Part shown: positions 1 to 7,509 of the stretch, piece after piece
Layout of the letters: each line of letters opens with the position of its first letter
Position numbering within the stretch: position 1 is the stretch's first letter
Origin: a virus
Strand: one strand, 5' to 3'
Virus record (IMG/VR): IMGVR_UViG_3300010230_000002
Coordinates: 1-29,490 of that record
Length of the DNA: 29,490 nt
Position numbers and translations under genes: made by a program
Notes under the pieces: generated by a model
What the model saw: only the letters and a program-made list of their open reading frames with translations
What the model was told of the DNA's origin: nothing
Database searches by the model: none

Positions 1-1
1 T

Positions 2-1111
2 GAGTTCTACTCTGCTGACCCAGACTCAGACATCTACAAGGTCTACTGGGACGGCAAATTAACCCCTGAAGAGAAAGAGTGGACTAAGGATATTAAGAAG
101 CTCTATAACTTTGAAGTTAACTCAAGACAGATGGCTTGGTGGCGTTGGAAGATGCTCGAAGGCATCAAAGACGAATCCTTGATGTACCAAGAGTTTCCGC
201 CTACTGAGGACTATGCCTTTGTGATGACTGGCACTAGTTTCTTCTCTATAGCCCGTTGCACAGATGCAGCCAAGATTTCTAAGAAGCTCTCCTTTGATAA
301 CTACCGCTATGTCTTTGGGGCTAACTTCCAAGACACCCAAGTAGTCAAGTCAACTGAGCGCTTGGCTACCTTAAAGGTATGGGAAGAGCCTGTAGACACC
401 GCCTACTACGTCATTGGTGCTGACCCAGCTTACGGGTCAAGCGACTGGGCTGATAGGTTCTGTATCCAAGTTTATCGTTGCTACTCGGACGGTATGGAGC
501 AAGTCGCTGCCTTTGCGACCTCTGAACTCAACACCTACCAGTTTGCTTGGGTCATTGCTCACTTGGCTGGCGCATACAAGAACTCAACCCTTAACTTGGA
601 AGTCAATGGACCGGGACAAGCAGTTATCAATGAGCTGAGAAACTTAAAGCGCCAAGCGGCTGCTATGGCTGGCGAGATTGGTCGGCAACTCATGGATGTC
701 TATGGTTCGATGTCCAACTACATCTGGAGACGCAACGACACAATGGGTGGAATGTCCAACTCTATTGGCTGGCTAACAACAACCCAAACCAAAGAACGCA
801 TGATGACTTACATGAAGGATTACTTTGAACGCGGGATGATGGCGGTCTACGACATGGACACCTTGGAAGAGATGAAGACTATTACCCGTGAGGGCGGTGG
901 TATCGCTGCTTCTGGTCGCAACAAAGACGATAGGGTCATCGCCTCTGCTCTGGCGGCTGCTGCCTATGCCGAGCAACTACAACCTCGCTTGACCGCTATG
1001 AGAATTACCCGTGCAGTCTCTCGCGCCATTGAGGACAAGACTCCCGAAGAGGTGGCTGTTGGTCGCAACGTATCTGATTACTTGAAGAGGATTGGTGTCT
1101 ATGGAACATGA
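2..1111 (+). CDS. terL: Terminase large subunit, 5'-truncated by the window edge
   Basis: The frame is open from base 2 to the TGA at 1109-1111, giving 369 residues with no start, so the internal ATG at 131 is not the true start. This is the C-terminal part of the DNA-packaging motor. An RNase H-like nuclease is visible: D141 in IGADPAYG, E200 in LEVNGPGQ and the Asp pair D309-D310 in NKDDRVIASALAAAAY (numbered from base 2) fit the acidic metal-binding triad of TerL nucleases. The aromatic segment SRQMAWWRWKMLEG and TGTSFF are typical of the stretch after the ATPase. The Walker A and B motifs must lie left of the window. It overlaps the next gene by 11 bases. Confidence 0.9.
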   Translation, partial: EFYSADPDSDIYKVYWDGKLTPEEKEWTKDIKKLYNFEVNSRQMAWWRWKMLEGIKDESLMYQEFPPTEDYAFVMTGTSFFSIARCTDAAKISKKLSFDNYRYVFGANFQDTQVVKSTERLATLKVWEEPVDTAYYVIGADPAYGSSDWADRFCIQVYRCYSDGMEQVAAFATSELNTYQFAWVIAHLAGAYKNSTLNLEVNGPGQAVINELRNLKRQAAAMAGEIGRQLMDVYGSMSNYIWRRNDTMGGMSNSIGWLTTTQTKERMMTYMKDYFERGMMAVYDMDTLEEMKTITREGGGIAASGRNKDDRVIASALAAAAYAEQLQPRLTAMRITRAVSRAIEDKTPEEVAVGRNVSDYLKRIGVYGT

Positions 1112-1901
1112 GAACCTAACAATCGTTTCTGTCTATGGTCACAACGATGGGGCAAGTGCTATCCCCTCAATTGTCAAGTCTGTCCGAGAGCTGCCGGGTT
1201 CACAAGGGATGCTCCTGTCTATCTCTAAGCCTGAGAATCTTCCTGAAGACATTGTTTGGCACAGAATAGGTTTTCTAGACTACATGATGTATTCGGTCTT
1301 TATCATGCACAGCCTGTATGCGTTCATTGATACCGACTACTGCCTGATTGTCCAAGACGATAGTTGGGTGCTAAACGGGGCTAACTTCAAGCCTGAATAC
1401 TACGAATACGACTATATCGGTGGAGTCTCACACGCTGCAATGGTCGGCAATCAGCTCCTTCTACAAGGTTCATGGCACGACAAATTCCCACGAACTCTTG
1501 TTCAAAACGGGGGCTTTTCTTTGCGTAGCAAGCGTTTTCTTGAAGCTCCAAATAAGCTCGGCATTGTCCACAACCATGCCCAAGACATTCACCTCTGGAA
1601 TGAGGATGTGCAACTGTCTTGCCTGAAGCGCCACACTTTTGCTGAACTCGGTATGAAGTACGCCTCAGAGAAAACTATCCGAGACTTCTCCATTGAGAAC
1701 GTCATCCCCACATTCCATGATGACTTTGACTTTGGCAGACTTGTAGGTTGCCACTCAACTTCTCGCAAACTTGTTTCAGACACACACATACTGGTAAACC
1801 CTATATGTGTCACCTCACATAGAGAGCCAGACTTTCTATCCTTCTTGCAATCCATTGGATACACCATCGAGTATGTTGCCAGTAACCATACCCAAGCGTG
1901 A
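1101..1901 (+). CDS. DUF5672-like glycosyltransferase-fold protein
   Basis: The product is 266 residues and resembles DUF5672 proteins, a glycosyltransferase-like family often found among surface-sugar genes. Visible marks are YCLIVQDDSWVL near residue 82, EYDYIGG near 108, QNGGFSLRSKRFLE near 135 and NEDVQLS near 167, matching the family's acidic, GGFSLR and EDV boxes. I chose ATG 1101 because AAGAGG ends 10 bases upstream; a TTG at 1092 would sit on the SD itself. It lies inside the terminase-portal segment and overlaps the terminase stop, so it is expressed with late genes. A role in sugar modification of host envelope or virion is inference; donor and acceptor are unknown. Confidence 0.7.
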   Translation: MEHENLTIVSVYGHNDGASAIPSIVKSVRELPGSQGMLLSISKPENLPEDIVWHRIGFLDYMMYSVFIMHSLYAFIDTDYCLIVQDDSWVLNGANFKPEYYEYDYIGGVSHAAMVGNQLLLQGSWHDKFPRTLVQNGGFSLRSKRFLEAPNKLGIVHNHAQDIHLWNEDVQLSCLKRHTFAELGMKYASEKTIRDFSIENVIPTFHDDFDFGRLVGCHSTSRKLVSDTHILVNPICVTSHREPDFLSFLQSIGYTIEYVASNHTQA

Positions 1902-2271
1902 ACTGCTTAGAGTCATCAAGCGGTTTGTCAAAGACCAAAACAGAGGCATCTCTGTCAAGCTCTTTGCCGAGCTGTGTGGTGTTGACAAGGAGCATTTGCT
2001 TGATGTGTTCTTTTATCGCATCCGACCTCTGACCGAATATATGCAGATACGAGTCAGTAAAGGCTACAACTCATGGCTAAAAGGCGAAGTAGCCGTGATG
2101 CAAAACAGAGACAAGACACGGTTCGTGGAATACAGACGCGAACCAAAGCCCCGACTAGCCCGTACAACGGGACTACACCTAGTCAATGGGGAAATAAAGA
2201 TTAAGGTAGGGGTGGCTAATCGCGGTGATTACTCAGGTCAGACCTTAGATGAAGCACTTGAAAGGGGATAA
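1873..2271 (+). CDS. Small phage protein with helix-turn-helix look
   Basis: The product is 132 residues from ATG 1873, which lies inside the end of the preceding gene. Residues about 27-62 (GISVKLFAELCGVDKEHLLDV and onwards) have the spacing of a helix-turn-helix, followed by a basic middle (RDKTRFVEYRREPKPRLAR) and a C-terminal NGEIKIKVGVANRGDYSG segment. A GTG at 1807 in the same frame would add 22 residues but would overlap the upstream gene by 95 bases. The position just after terminase is where small terminase subunits or late regulators can sit. DNA binding is plausible but I cannot assign a job. Confidence 0.6.
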   Translation: MLPVTIPKRELLRVIKRFVKDQNRGISVKLFAELCGVDKEHLLDVFFYRIRPLTEYMQIRVSKGYNSWLKGEVAVMQNRDKTRFVEYRREPKPRLARTTGLHLVNGEIKIKVGVANRGDYSGQTLDEALERG

Positions 2272-2273
2272 CT

Positions 2274-2771
2274 ATGGCTGTGCTAAAAGACTATAAATGC
2301 GACAAACACGGATACTTTGAGAGCTTTGAGGCTAAATGCCCGATGAAGAGCTGCTCTGAAGATGTCTATGTTGTCTTCTTGCAAGCTCCGGGACTTATCT
2401 CGGACACGACCAAGAAGAACGACAAAAACATCAAACAACTCGCTATGGAATTTGATATGACTGATGTCAAGTCCACACGCGAGGGTGAGAATCAAGCAGG
2501 GTTTTTTACCCGTAAGAACAAGACTTCTAAGCGCCAGCTTGAGAAAGAGGCTAAGATTGCCGCAGAGCGTCCAAGAGAGCCAAGACCGGGGGACGCTGCT
2601 ATCTGGGGTGGAGACAGCCGTTATAGTATGAGCAATCTACTCAGAGGCAATGCGGTTAGACCAGTCCGAGATGAAGCGGTATCTATTTTGCCTAAAGATG
2701 TAGGAAATTTGACTGGACCTAAGATGGCTAGTTATACTGCCGACCATGAAAACCTAAGTCTGAAGAAATAA
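2274..2771 (+). CDS. Zinc-ribbon-like phage protein of unknown function
   Basis: The product is 165 residues with a clear SD block (AGGGGATAACT) before the ATG. The N-terminus has C9, H12, C22 and C27 in YKCDKHGYF...AKCPMKSC, the layout of a small zinc-ribbon as in FmdB-type regulators. The middle is lysine-rich (TRKNKTSKRQLEKEAK, near 79-94) and the C-terminal third is low in structure. Its last base is the first base of the portal start (TAATG), so the two are probably translationally coupled. A packaging or head-assembly role is suggested only by its neighbours. Confidence 0.65.
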   Translation: MAVLKDYKCDKHGYFESFEAKCPMKSCSEDVYVVFLQAPGLISDTTKKNDKNIKQLAMEFDMTDVKSTREGENQAGFFTRKNKTSKRQLEKEAKIAAERPREPRPGDAAIWGGDSRYSMSNLLRGNAVRPVRDEAVSILPKDVGNLTGPKMASYTADHENLSLKK

Positions 2772-4396
2772 TGCGGATACCATCCAACGAACTTCTTAGA
2801 GAACAGTTCTACCGTGACTTGATTGAAAAGTGCATGGTGTCCTTGCAAGAGCGCAAAGGTGACTACGCCTCTCTGCGTTCTTTCTTTCTCTTTGGTTCTG
2901 GTCCTGATGAGTCTCCGACCATCTTTAACAAAATCTATCCCCACATTGACCAACTAACATCGTTCCTCTACTCAGCAGAAACGACACGGTTCTCCATCAA
3001 TGTCGGGGCTTCTGTCCCAGACCAAGAACAAATTAAAGTCCCTCGCCTGACGCTTGCGCTCAATGACGAGTGGCTTAACTCCAACGCAGACCAAGTATTT
3101 AGTTCAGCACTTACTTGGTCACTTGTCTTTAACTCGACCTTCATCAAACTGGTCTACAACAACGGCATACACCCGTACATGGTAGAACCCGCCAGTATTG
3201 GTGTACTCAGAGAAGACACACCCTATACAGACCGGCAAGAAGCCCTCGTTCAAACTTACTACATTACCAAGTCTGAGCTTTACAACCGGCTGTATTCCCA
3301 CCCCAAGCGCGAATCAATCGTCAAGCGCATTACGACTAGCGTACACAGTAAGACTGAAGACTTGCCAGAAGGCGTCGACCGCATCATCATGTCGCAGTCA
3401 AACCCCACCATCTACGGCAATGTGAACCTAGACCTCTCAGGCATGAACCGCTACAAGGCGCGTGTGGCTGAAGAAACAGTCAAGATGTATGAGCTGTGGG
3501 TATGGAATGACGAGACTGAAGACTATCAATGCGTCACGATGGCTGACCCTGACATCTTCATCTACGACAGACCCGGTGCATCTATGTTCCTCAAGGGTGA
3601 ACTACCCTTTGTGCAGATATGTCCTAACCCACAGTACGACTATTACTGGGGACAGTCTGAAGTACAACGCCTAGTATTCTTGCAACAGTTACGCAATAAC
3701 CGCATGACTGAGATTCTTGACTTGCTCTCTAAACAAGTTAACCCGCCAACAGCCCTCACAGGCTTCACAGGCATCTTGGATGAGAAGAACTTTGCCCTGA
3801 ATCGTGCTGGTGGACTACTAGCAAGCGATATGCCCAATGCAAAGGCTGAGAGATTAGCCCCTGATATGCCGTCATCTCTCTTTGAAGTGATACATGAAGT
3901 GGACGCAATGTTCTCGGAAGCCTCTGGCATCTCCTCTGTACTGCAAGGAAAAGGCGAATCTGGTGTTCGTTCTTCTGGTCACGCATCCCAATTAGCCCGT
4001 TTAGGGTCTAGTAGAGCCAAGAAACGCGCCCTGATTGTGGAAGATTCGCTAGAAAAGGTGGCTACGTTATACCTAAAACTGATGCAAGCGTATGACAAGA
4101 CCCACTTCAAAGACGATGAAGGGCATCAATTTATTGCCGAACAGTTCACCAAAGACTATGTGGTCAAGGTGGATGCCCACTCTAACTCGCCAATCTTTAC
4201 AGAAGACTTGCGCCAGTTGGCATTTAACTTGTTTAAAGCCAAAGCTATTGATACAGAATCCTTGCTTGACTTACTTGAGCCACCAATGAAACAATTGCTC
4301 AAAGACAAGTTGAAGAAGAAAGAGCAAGCAGCCGCTAGTCAACCTCAACAGCAAGAAGCGCCCCCTAAAGGCAAACCTGATTTGAAGGCAATGTAA
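2771..4396 (+). CDS. Portal protein (podovirus-like head-tail connector)
   Basis: The product is 541 residues, a usual size for podoviral portals, which form the dodecameric ring through which DNA is packaged and ejected. Supporting marks are the N-terminal helical start, the segment FIKLVYNNGIHPYMVEP near residue 123, the WGQSEVQRLVFLQQLRNNRMTEI helix near 292 that matches the portal stem/tunnel region, and SGHASQLARLGSSRAKKRALIVE near 404. The C-terminus is a Gln/Ala/Lys-rich tail (AAASQPQQQEAPPKGK), common in portals. The call rests on sequence style plus position between terminase and capsid genes. Confidence 0.8.
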   Translation: MRIPSNELLREQFYRDLIEKCMVSLQERKGDYASLRSFFLFGSGPDESPTIFNKIYPHIDQLTSFLYSAETTRFSINVGASVPDQEQIKVPRLTLALNDEWLNSNADQVFSSALTWSLVFNSTFIKLVYNNGIHPYMVEPASIGVLREDTPYTDRQEALVQTYYITKSELYNRLYSHPKRESIVKRITTSVHSKTEDLPEGVDRIIMSQSNPTIYGNVNLDLSGMNRYKARVAEETVKMYELWVWNDETEDYQCVTMADPDIFIYDRPGASMFLKGELPFVQICPNPQYDYYWGQSEVQRLVFLQQLRNNRMTEILDLLSKQVNPPTALTGFTGILDEKNFALNRAGGLLASDMPNAKAERLAPDMPSSLFEVIHEVDAMFSEASGISSVLQGKGESGVRSSGHASQLARLGSSRAKKRALIVEDSLEKVATLYLKLMQAYDKTHFKDDEGHQFIAEQFTKDYVVKVDAHSNSPIFTEDLRQLAFNLFKAKAIDTESLLDLLEPPMKQLLKDKLKKKEQAAASQPQQQEAPPKGKPDLKAM

Positions 4397-4569
4397 TGGC
4401 AACACAACAGTTAACACCAAAAGCAGACCAGCCCGTTGTAACAACCAAAGAACTTGGTCGCGCAGAACGCTCTGGTGCGGGTGGAAATTTGCAATACAAA
4501 AATGTTGATGTTAGAGTCAACCCCGCAGCAAAAGCAATGCGCTCAATGCGCCAGATTAGCAGAACTTAA
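4396..4569 (+). CDS. Short conserved-looking phage protein (57 aa)
   Basis: An ATG overlapping the portal stop (TAATG) opens a 57-residue frame ending at TAA 4567-4569. It starts MATQQLTPKADQPVVTTKE and contains ELGRAERSGAGGNLQYKNVDVRVNP, ending with a basic MRSMRQISRT. I do not recognise a domain. The tight coupling to the portal gene, ordinary codon use and the SD of the next micro-gene immediately after its stop support it as real. Confidence 0.6.
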   Translation: MATQQLTPKADQPVVTTKELGRAERSGAGGNLQYKNVDVRVNPAAKAMRSMRQISRT

Positions 4570-4580
4570 AGGAGTACATG

Positions 4581-4625
4581 ATGTACGGTAAAAAATCTAA
4601 GCGCGGTCGCAAGTCCTGTCGCTAA
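4581..4625 (+). CDS. Tiny basic peptide 1
   Basis: AAAGGAG at 4568-4574 precedes two adjacent ATGs (4578 and 4581). The second has the better 6-base spacing and encodes MYGKKSKRGRKSCR, 14 residues with eight Lys/Arg and one Cys. It resembles the peptide encoded 80 bases downstream (shared GRKS core), which argues for coding rather than chance. Very small Lys/Arg-rich peptides can neutralise packaged DNA, as in microvirus J proteins, but that role is only an analogy here. Confidence 0.5.
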   Translation: MYGKKSKRGRKSCR

Positions 4626-4629
4626 ACGG

Positions 4630-4666
4630 TTTCCCCGAAAGGGAAAAGGGTGTGGCTTCCTTCCCT
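4630..4666 (+). promoter_or_regulatory. Two mutually exclusive hairpins between micropeptide genes
   Basis: TTTCCC (4630-4635) can pair with GGGAAA (4641-4646) across a five-base loop. The same GGGAA run, extended as AGGGAA (4640-4645), can instead pair with TTCCCT (4661-4666). The second stem ends just before an ATG at 4668. The arrangement looks like a small attenuator or mRNA switch, but no U-tract follows either stem and no ligand or leader peptide logic is visible. Confidence 0.3.
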
Positions 4667-4703
4667 AATGAAAAGGTCGCCGCCTTCAACTTTGGAGAAG
4701 ACT

Positions 4704-4742
4704 ATGCGTAAAGCTCGTAAAGGTCGTAAGAGCCGCAAGTAA
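4704..4742 (+). CDS. Tiny basic peptide 2
   Basis: GGAG at 4694-4697, in TTTGGAGAAGACTATG, sits at normal SD distance before ATG 4704, which encodes MRKARKGRKSRK, 12 residues with nine Lys/Arg. An in-frame ATG at 4668 would give 24 residues but has no SD. The GRKS core and charge match the peptide at 4581, suggesting a tandem duplication. It is the last coding element before a hairpin cluster and a new promoter, so it ends the portal transcription unit. Confidence 0.5.
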   Translation: MRKARKGRKSRK

Positions 4743-4744
4743 TT

Positions 4745-4783
4745 AACGGGGGGCAACCCCTGTTGATTGCACGGTTTGACCGT
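4745..4783 (+). terminator. Hairpin cluster, possible weak terminator
   Basis: AACGGGG (4745-4751) pairs with CCCCTGTT (4757-4764, one bulged T), and ACGGT (4771-4775) pairs with ACCGT (4779-4783) around a TTG loop, followed by the moderately T-rich TCATATTCCTTT. The hairpins lie between the last portal-operon micro-gene and the promoter at 4826, where a terminator or processing site would be expected. The T-tract is poor, so termination is only inferred. Confidence 0.4.
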
Positions 4784-4825
4784 TCATATTCCTTTGGGGG
4801 GCTGGAATCCAAACTTGCTCCCCAC

Positions 4826-4853
4826 TTGACAAACTACAATAGTCTGATTTAAT
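4826..4853 (+). promoter_or_regulatory. Sigma70-like promoter for the capsid unit
   Basis: A perfect -35 box TTGACA (4826-4831) is separated by 16 bases from TTTAAT (4848-4853), one mismatch from TATAAT. It is followed about 30 bases later by the start codon of the scaffold-like gene at 4883. This is the clearest host-type promoter in the rightward arm and sits in the largest spacer of that arm. It suggests the scaffold and capsid genes can be transcribed separately from the packaging genes. Confidence 0.65.
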
Positions 4854-4882
4854 CGCGACTGTTGAACAGATAGAGGGAACTT

Positions 4883-5386
4883 ATGGCAACCGATGCAAAC
4901 ATGATGGACTTGATTCGCTCACAGCAAGGTGGAGCAGGGACAACTCCCCCTGCAATGACTCCTGAAGCGGGAATGTCCGATGCGTCAACGCCACCAATGT
5001 CTTCCCCAATGTCTACGCCTGAACCCAAGATGGGAAACAAAGAAGGCGCTCTTGTCAACATCAGCATGGCAATGGATTTGATTGAACAAGCCTTGCCAAG
5101 CCTCGGTAGCGAATCTATCGAAGGTCAAAAAGCCCTAGCTGCTATACGCGCTCTTACAGGACTCTTAGGACCGAAGAAACAAAAAACTGGTGAATTACAG
5201 CAGTCTGAGATTATTCAGATGCTACAAAACTTGCCACAAGCTGGTGGTGCTACACCAGAAGGTCGTGCAATGTCTCAAGCCCCGGCTGTTCCAAACTTAC
5301 CGCCAATGCCGGGCGCAGCCCCTAGCCCCATGTCAATGCCGGGTGCTGGTGGAGGCGGTGCTTCTCCTCAACCAACTCCAATGTAA
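4883..5386 (+). CDS. Pro/Met/Gly-rich head-assembly protein, scaffold-like
   Basis: The product is 167 residues with low-complexity ends rich in Pro, Met, Gly and Ala (AMTPEAGMSDASTPPMSSPM; PGAAPSPMSMPGAGGGG). The helical core at about 50-95 (ALVNISMAMDLIEQALPSLG, GQKALAAIRALTGLLG) could form a coiled or helical bundle. An AGAGGGAAC SD precedes ATG 4883, and it is the first gene after the promoter at 4826. Position just before the capsid group and the disordered composition suggest an assembly factor, but no homologous scaffold motif is recognised. Confidence 0.6.
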   Translation: MATDANMMDLIRSQQGGAGTTPPAMTPEAGMSDASTPPMSSPMSTPEPKMGNKEGALVNISMAMDLIEQALPSLGSESIEGQKALAAIRALTGLLGPKKQKTGELQQSEIIQMLQNLPQAGGATPEGRAMSQAPAVPNLPPMPGAAPSPMSMPGAGGGGASPQPTPM

Positions 5387-5395
5387 GGAAAAATC

Positions 5396-5581
5396 ATGGA
5401 TTTGTTCAAACCCCGTGGTGCTAACAGCCCACGCAGACCTACAGACAACAACCAACAAAATGGTGTTGTAACCAACACACCTCGGTTCTCCCAATTCGGT
5501 GGATTGAATGGTGCAAACGCCACTGGACCTAAGAACAAGATGCAAGTTCAAAAGCCCGGTGACGGTAAAAAAGTAATTTAA
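5396..5581 (+). CDS. Short hypothetical phage protein (61 aa)
   Basis: The product is 61 residues with a good SD (AAGGAAAAATC before the ATG). It is Asn/Gly/Pro/Lys-rich (RGANSPRRPTDNNQQNG; GPKNKMQVQKPGDGKK) and probably disordered. It sits between two scaffold-like genes, 9 bases after the first. I do not recognise it. The C-terminal style (GxGKKV ending) is echoed by the 78-residue protein at 20829, which ends GGGKKVY, so both may belong to a class of short disordered virion proteins. Confidence 0.6.
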   Translation: MDLFKPRGANSPRRPTDNNQQNGVVTNTPRFSQFGGLNGANATGPKNKMQVQKPGDGKKVI

Positions 5582-5599
5582 TTTCGTTAGGGGATAACT

Positions 5600-6130
5600 A
5601 TGAGTTTAGAAGACATGAGTTTTGAGCAACGCGACCAAATGGCGTTGCTTATGCGTGAGTTGTCAGACAATCCTGAGACTCGGAAAGAAATTCTGCGCCT
5701 GACCCGTAAAGTCAAGCCCGGTCTAGTAATTCCTGAGTTGGATATTGAAGACCACACATCTTCTGCCGTTTCTAAAGTTCATCAAGAACTTGAACAGATG
5801 AGAGCAGAGAAGCGCGAACAAGACGCTGTGAACGACCTTAACAAACGCAGAATGAGTTTGATTAAAAAAGGTCTGATTCGAGACGAAAGCGAAATTGAAC
5901 AAGTTGAAAAAATAATGCTTGATAAGGGCATTACCAATCACGAATCGGCTGCGGAATACTGGGACTGGATGAAACAGTCTGCTGTACCCACACCGACTGG
6001 CTACAACCCAAGTGCTGTTGCTAAGTTCGACTTAGGTAAATACTATAAGAACCCAGTAATGGCAGCGCGGGACGAAGCCTCAAAAGCGCTCAATGAGTTG
6101 CGGAGAAATCCACGACCCATTGGTTTGTAA
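5600..6130 (+). CDS. Charged helical protein, candidate scaffold
   Basis: The product is 176 residues preceded by an AGGGGATAACT SD block. It is strongly helical and charged, with a coiled-coil stretch at about 55-115 (SSAVSKVHQELEQMRAEKREQ; DLNKRRMSLIKKGLIRDESEIEQVEKIM). A WDWMKQ motif follows and then a conserved-looking C-terminus (FDLGKYYKNPVMAARDEASKAL). Position immediately upstream of the major capsid gene, length and high charge all fit a scaffolding protein. There is no sequence signature beyond that. Confidence 0.6.
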   Translation: MSLEDMSFEQRDQMALLMRELSDNPETRKEILRLTRKVKPGLVIPELDIEDHTSSAVSKVHQELEQMRAEKREQDAVNDLNKRRMSLIKKGLIRDESEIEQVEKIMLDKGITNHESAAEYWDWMKQSAVPTPTGYNPSAVAKFDLGKYYKNPVMAARDEASKALNELRRNPRPIGL

Positions 6131-6158
6131 ACAGGGGATTTTTTTCTAGGAGATAACT

Positions 6159-7160
6159 ATGCCTATAGGTGGCGGTATCGTTCCAGCAACGGGTTCAACT
6201 CAATACACCGAGTTAACTTACGTCACAAGACGTGCGTTTATCCCCAAGCTGGTAGTACAACTTTATAACTCTACGCCCTTGATGGCGGCTTTGATTGCTA
6301 ACAGTCAAACTGCTTCTGGTGGTGTTTCATCTGTAACCGTTCCCGTTCAGGGCGCTCAGTTTGTTAACGCTCAATGGTCTGACTACTCTGGTTCATTCAA
6401 CCAGCCTTCAGTCCAGCAAGGTGCTTTCAATGCTGAATTTGACCTGAAGCTGATGATTGCTCCCGTGCCGTTCCTCGGTATGGAAGGTGCAGTTCAGCAA
6501 GACGCTGCAATCATTCCATTGATTGAAGCCCGTATGAACGATGCGACAAACGTGATGATGGACGCAATGGCTACAGCCTTGTACACCAACAGCACTAACA
6601 CGCAACAATTCACAGGACTCCCTGCTGCTGTTTCTGCCTCTGGCACTTACGGCAACATTTCACGTTCTGCATACACTTGGTGGCAGTCAAAGGCTTACAC
6701 AGCCGGTAACGTCAACCCAACTCGTCAAAACATCTTGCAGTACATCTCTGGTACTGTGAAGAACGGTGCTGAAGTGCCTTCTTTTGGTGTTTGCGGATTT
6801 GGCACTTGGACATTACTTGCTCAAGACTTTGTTGGTCAAGAGCAATATGTAATCACACCCGGTGGTGGTTTTGATGGTGATTCCAATGGACCTCAAGCAG
6901 CTTTCCGCGCTTTGATGGTTGCTGGCGTTCCAATCTATCCAGACCCATACTGCCCAGAAGGTACTGTGTACTTCCTGAACACTAACTACTTGTCTTTGTA
7001 TGTTCACGAGCAAGGTTCGTTTGTGTTTACAGGATTTGAGTCCACACTCCCGAACTGGCAAATTGGCTATGTTGGCGCTGTTTTGATGATTGCGGAAATG
7101 GTTTCGACCAAGCCAAAATCTATGGCAGTAGTGTCTGGTTACAACTCTTTGTCACTATAA
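6159..7160 (+). CDS. Major capsid protein, HK97-fold type
   Basis: The product is 333 residues with a strong SD (AGGAGATAACT ATG), as expected for the most abundant virion protein. The N-arm FIPKLVVQLYNSTPLMAALI, the segment SVTVPVQGAQFVNAQWSDY, the helix IPLIEARMNDATNVMMDAMATALY near 128-151 and the C-terminal block GYVGAVLMIAEMVSTKPKSMAVVSG match the architecture of HK97-like capsids of aquatic podoviruses. There is no obvious prohead protease gene nearby, so a separate scaffold is probably used. Confidence 0.85.
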   Translation: MPIGGGIVPATGSTQYTELTYVTRRAFIPKLVVQLYNSTPLMAALIANSQTASGGVSSVTVPVQGAQFVNAQWSDYSGSFNQPSVQQGAFNAEFDLKLMIAPVPFLGMEGAVQQDAAIIPLIEARMNDATNVMMDAMATALYTNSTNTQQFTGLPAAVSASGTYGNISRSAYTWWQSKAYTAGNVNPTRQNILQYISGTVKNGAEVPSFGVCGFGTWTLLAQDFVGQEQYVITPGGGFDGDSNGPQAAFRALMVAGVPIYPDPYCPEGTVYFLNTNYLSLYVHEQGSFVFTGFESTLPNWQIGYVGAVLMIAEMVSTKPKSMAVVSGYNSLSL

Positions 7161-7173
7161 GGAGCAATAAACC

Positions 7174-7500
7174 ATGTCATTAAGCACCAATAAAATCATC
7201 CTAGCAAGCGCACAAACCAACACGGCTGGTGCGTATTTCTTAACCACAACCATCACGTCTACTAGCACCGGCAACGGTACTGTTATTCCTGCTGGCGTGT
7301 ATATCATGTTCCCACAAGCAAACACTTCTGTAGTTGCTTACAACGGCTCTTCTAACGCAACTGTTATGGCTGCGAATACTGGTGGCGTTGTTATCTCTGA
7401 TGGTGTGAACGTATATGCCAAGTCAACCGCAACTGCTGATACTGTGACTCTGTTGGCTACCAATGGTGGTCAAGCAGTCGGTAGCACATACGCAAGTTAA
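7174..7500 (+). CDS. Small beta-rich head protein, decoration candidate
   Basis: The product is 108 residues, 13 bases after the capsid gene with a GGAG SD. The sequence is almost free of charge and rich in Thr, Ser, Ala, Val, Asn and Gly (TSTSTGNGTVIPAGVYIMFP), which fits an all-beta virion surface protein. Genes in this place often encode capsid decoration proteins. No specific family is recognised. Confidence 0.6.
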   Translation: MSLSTNKIILASAQTNTAGAYFLTTTITSTSTGNGTVIPAGVYIMFPQANTSVVAYNGSSNATVMAANTGGVVISDGVNVYAKSTATADTVTLLATNGGQAVGSTYAS

Positions 7501-7509
7501 GGAGACTAT

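Noticed and set aside
1807-1872. GTG-started extension of the HTH-like gene at 1873
   Set aside because: It would overlap the upstream gene by 95 bases and adds no domain-like sequence.
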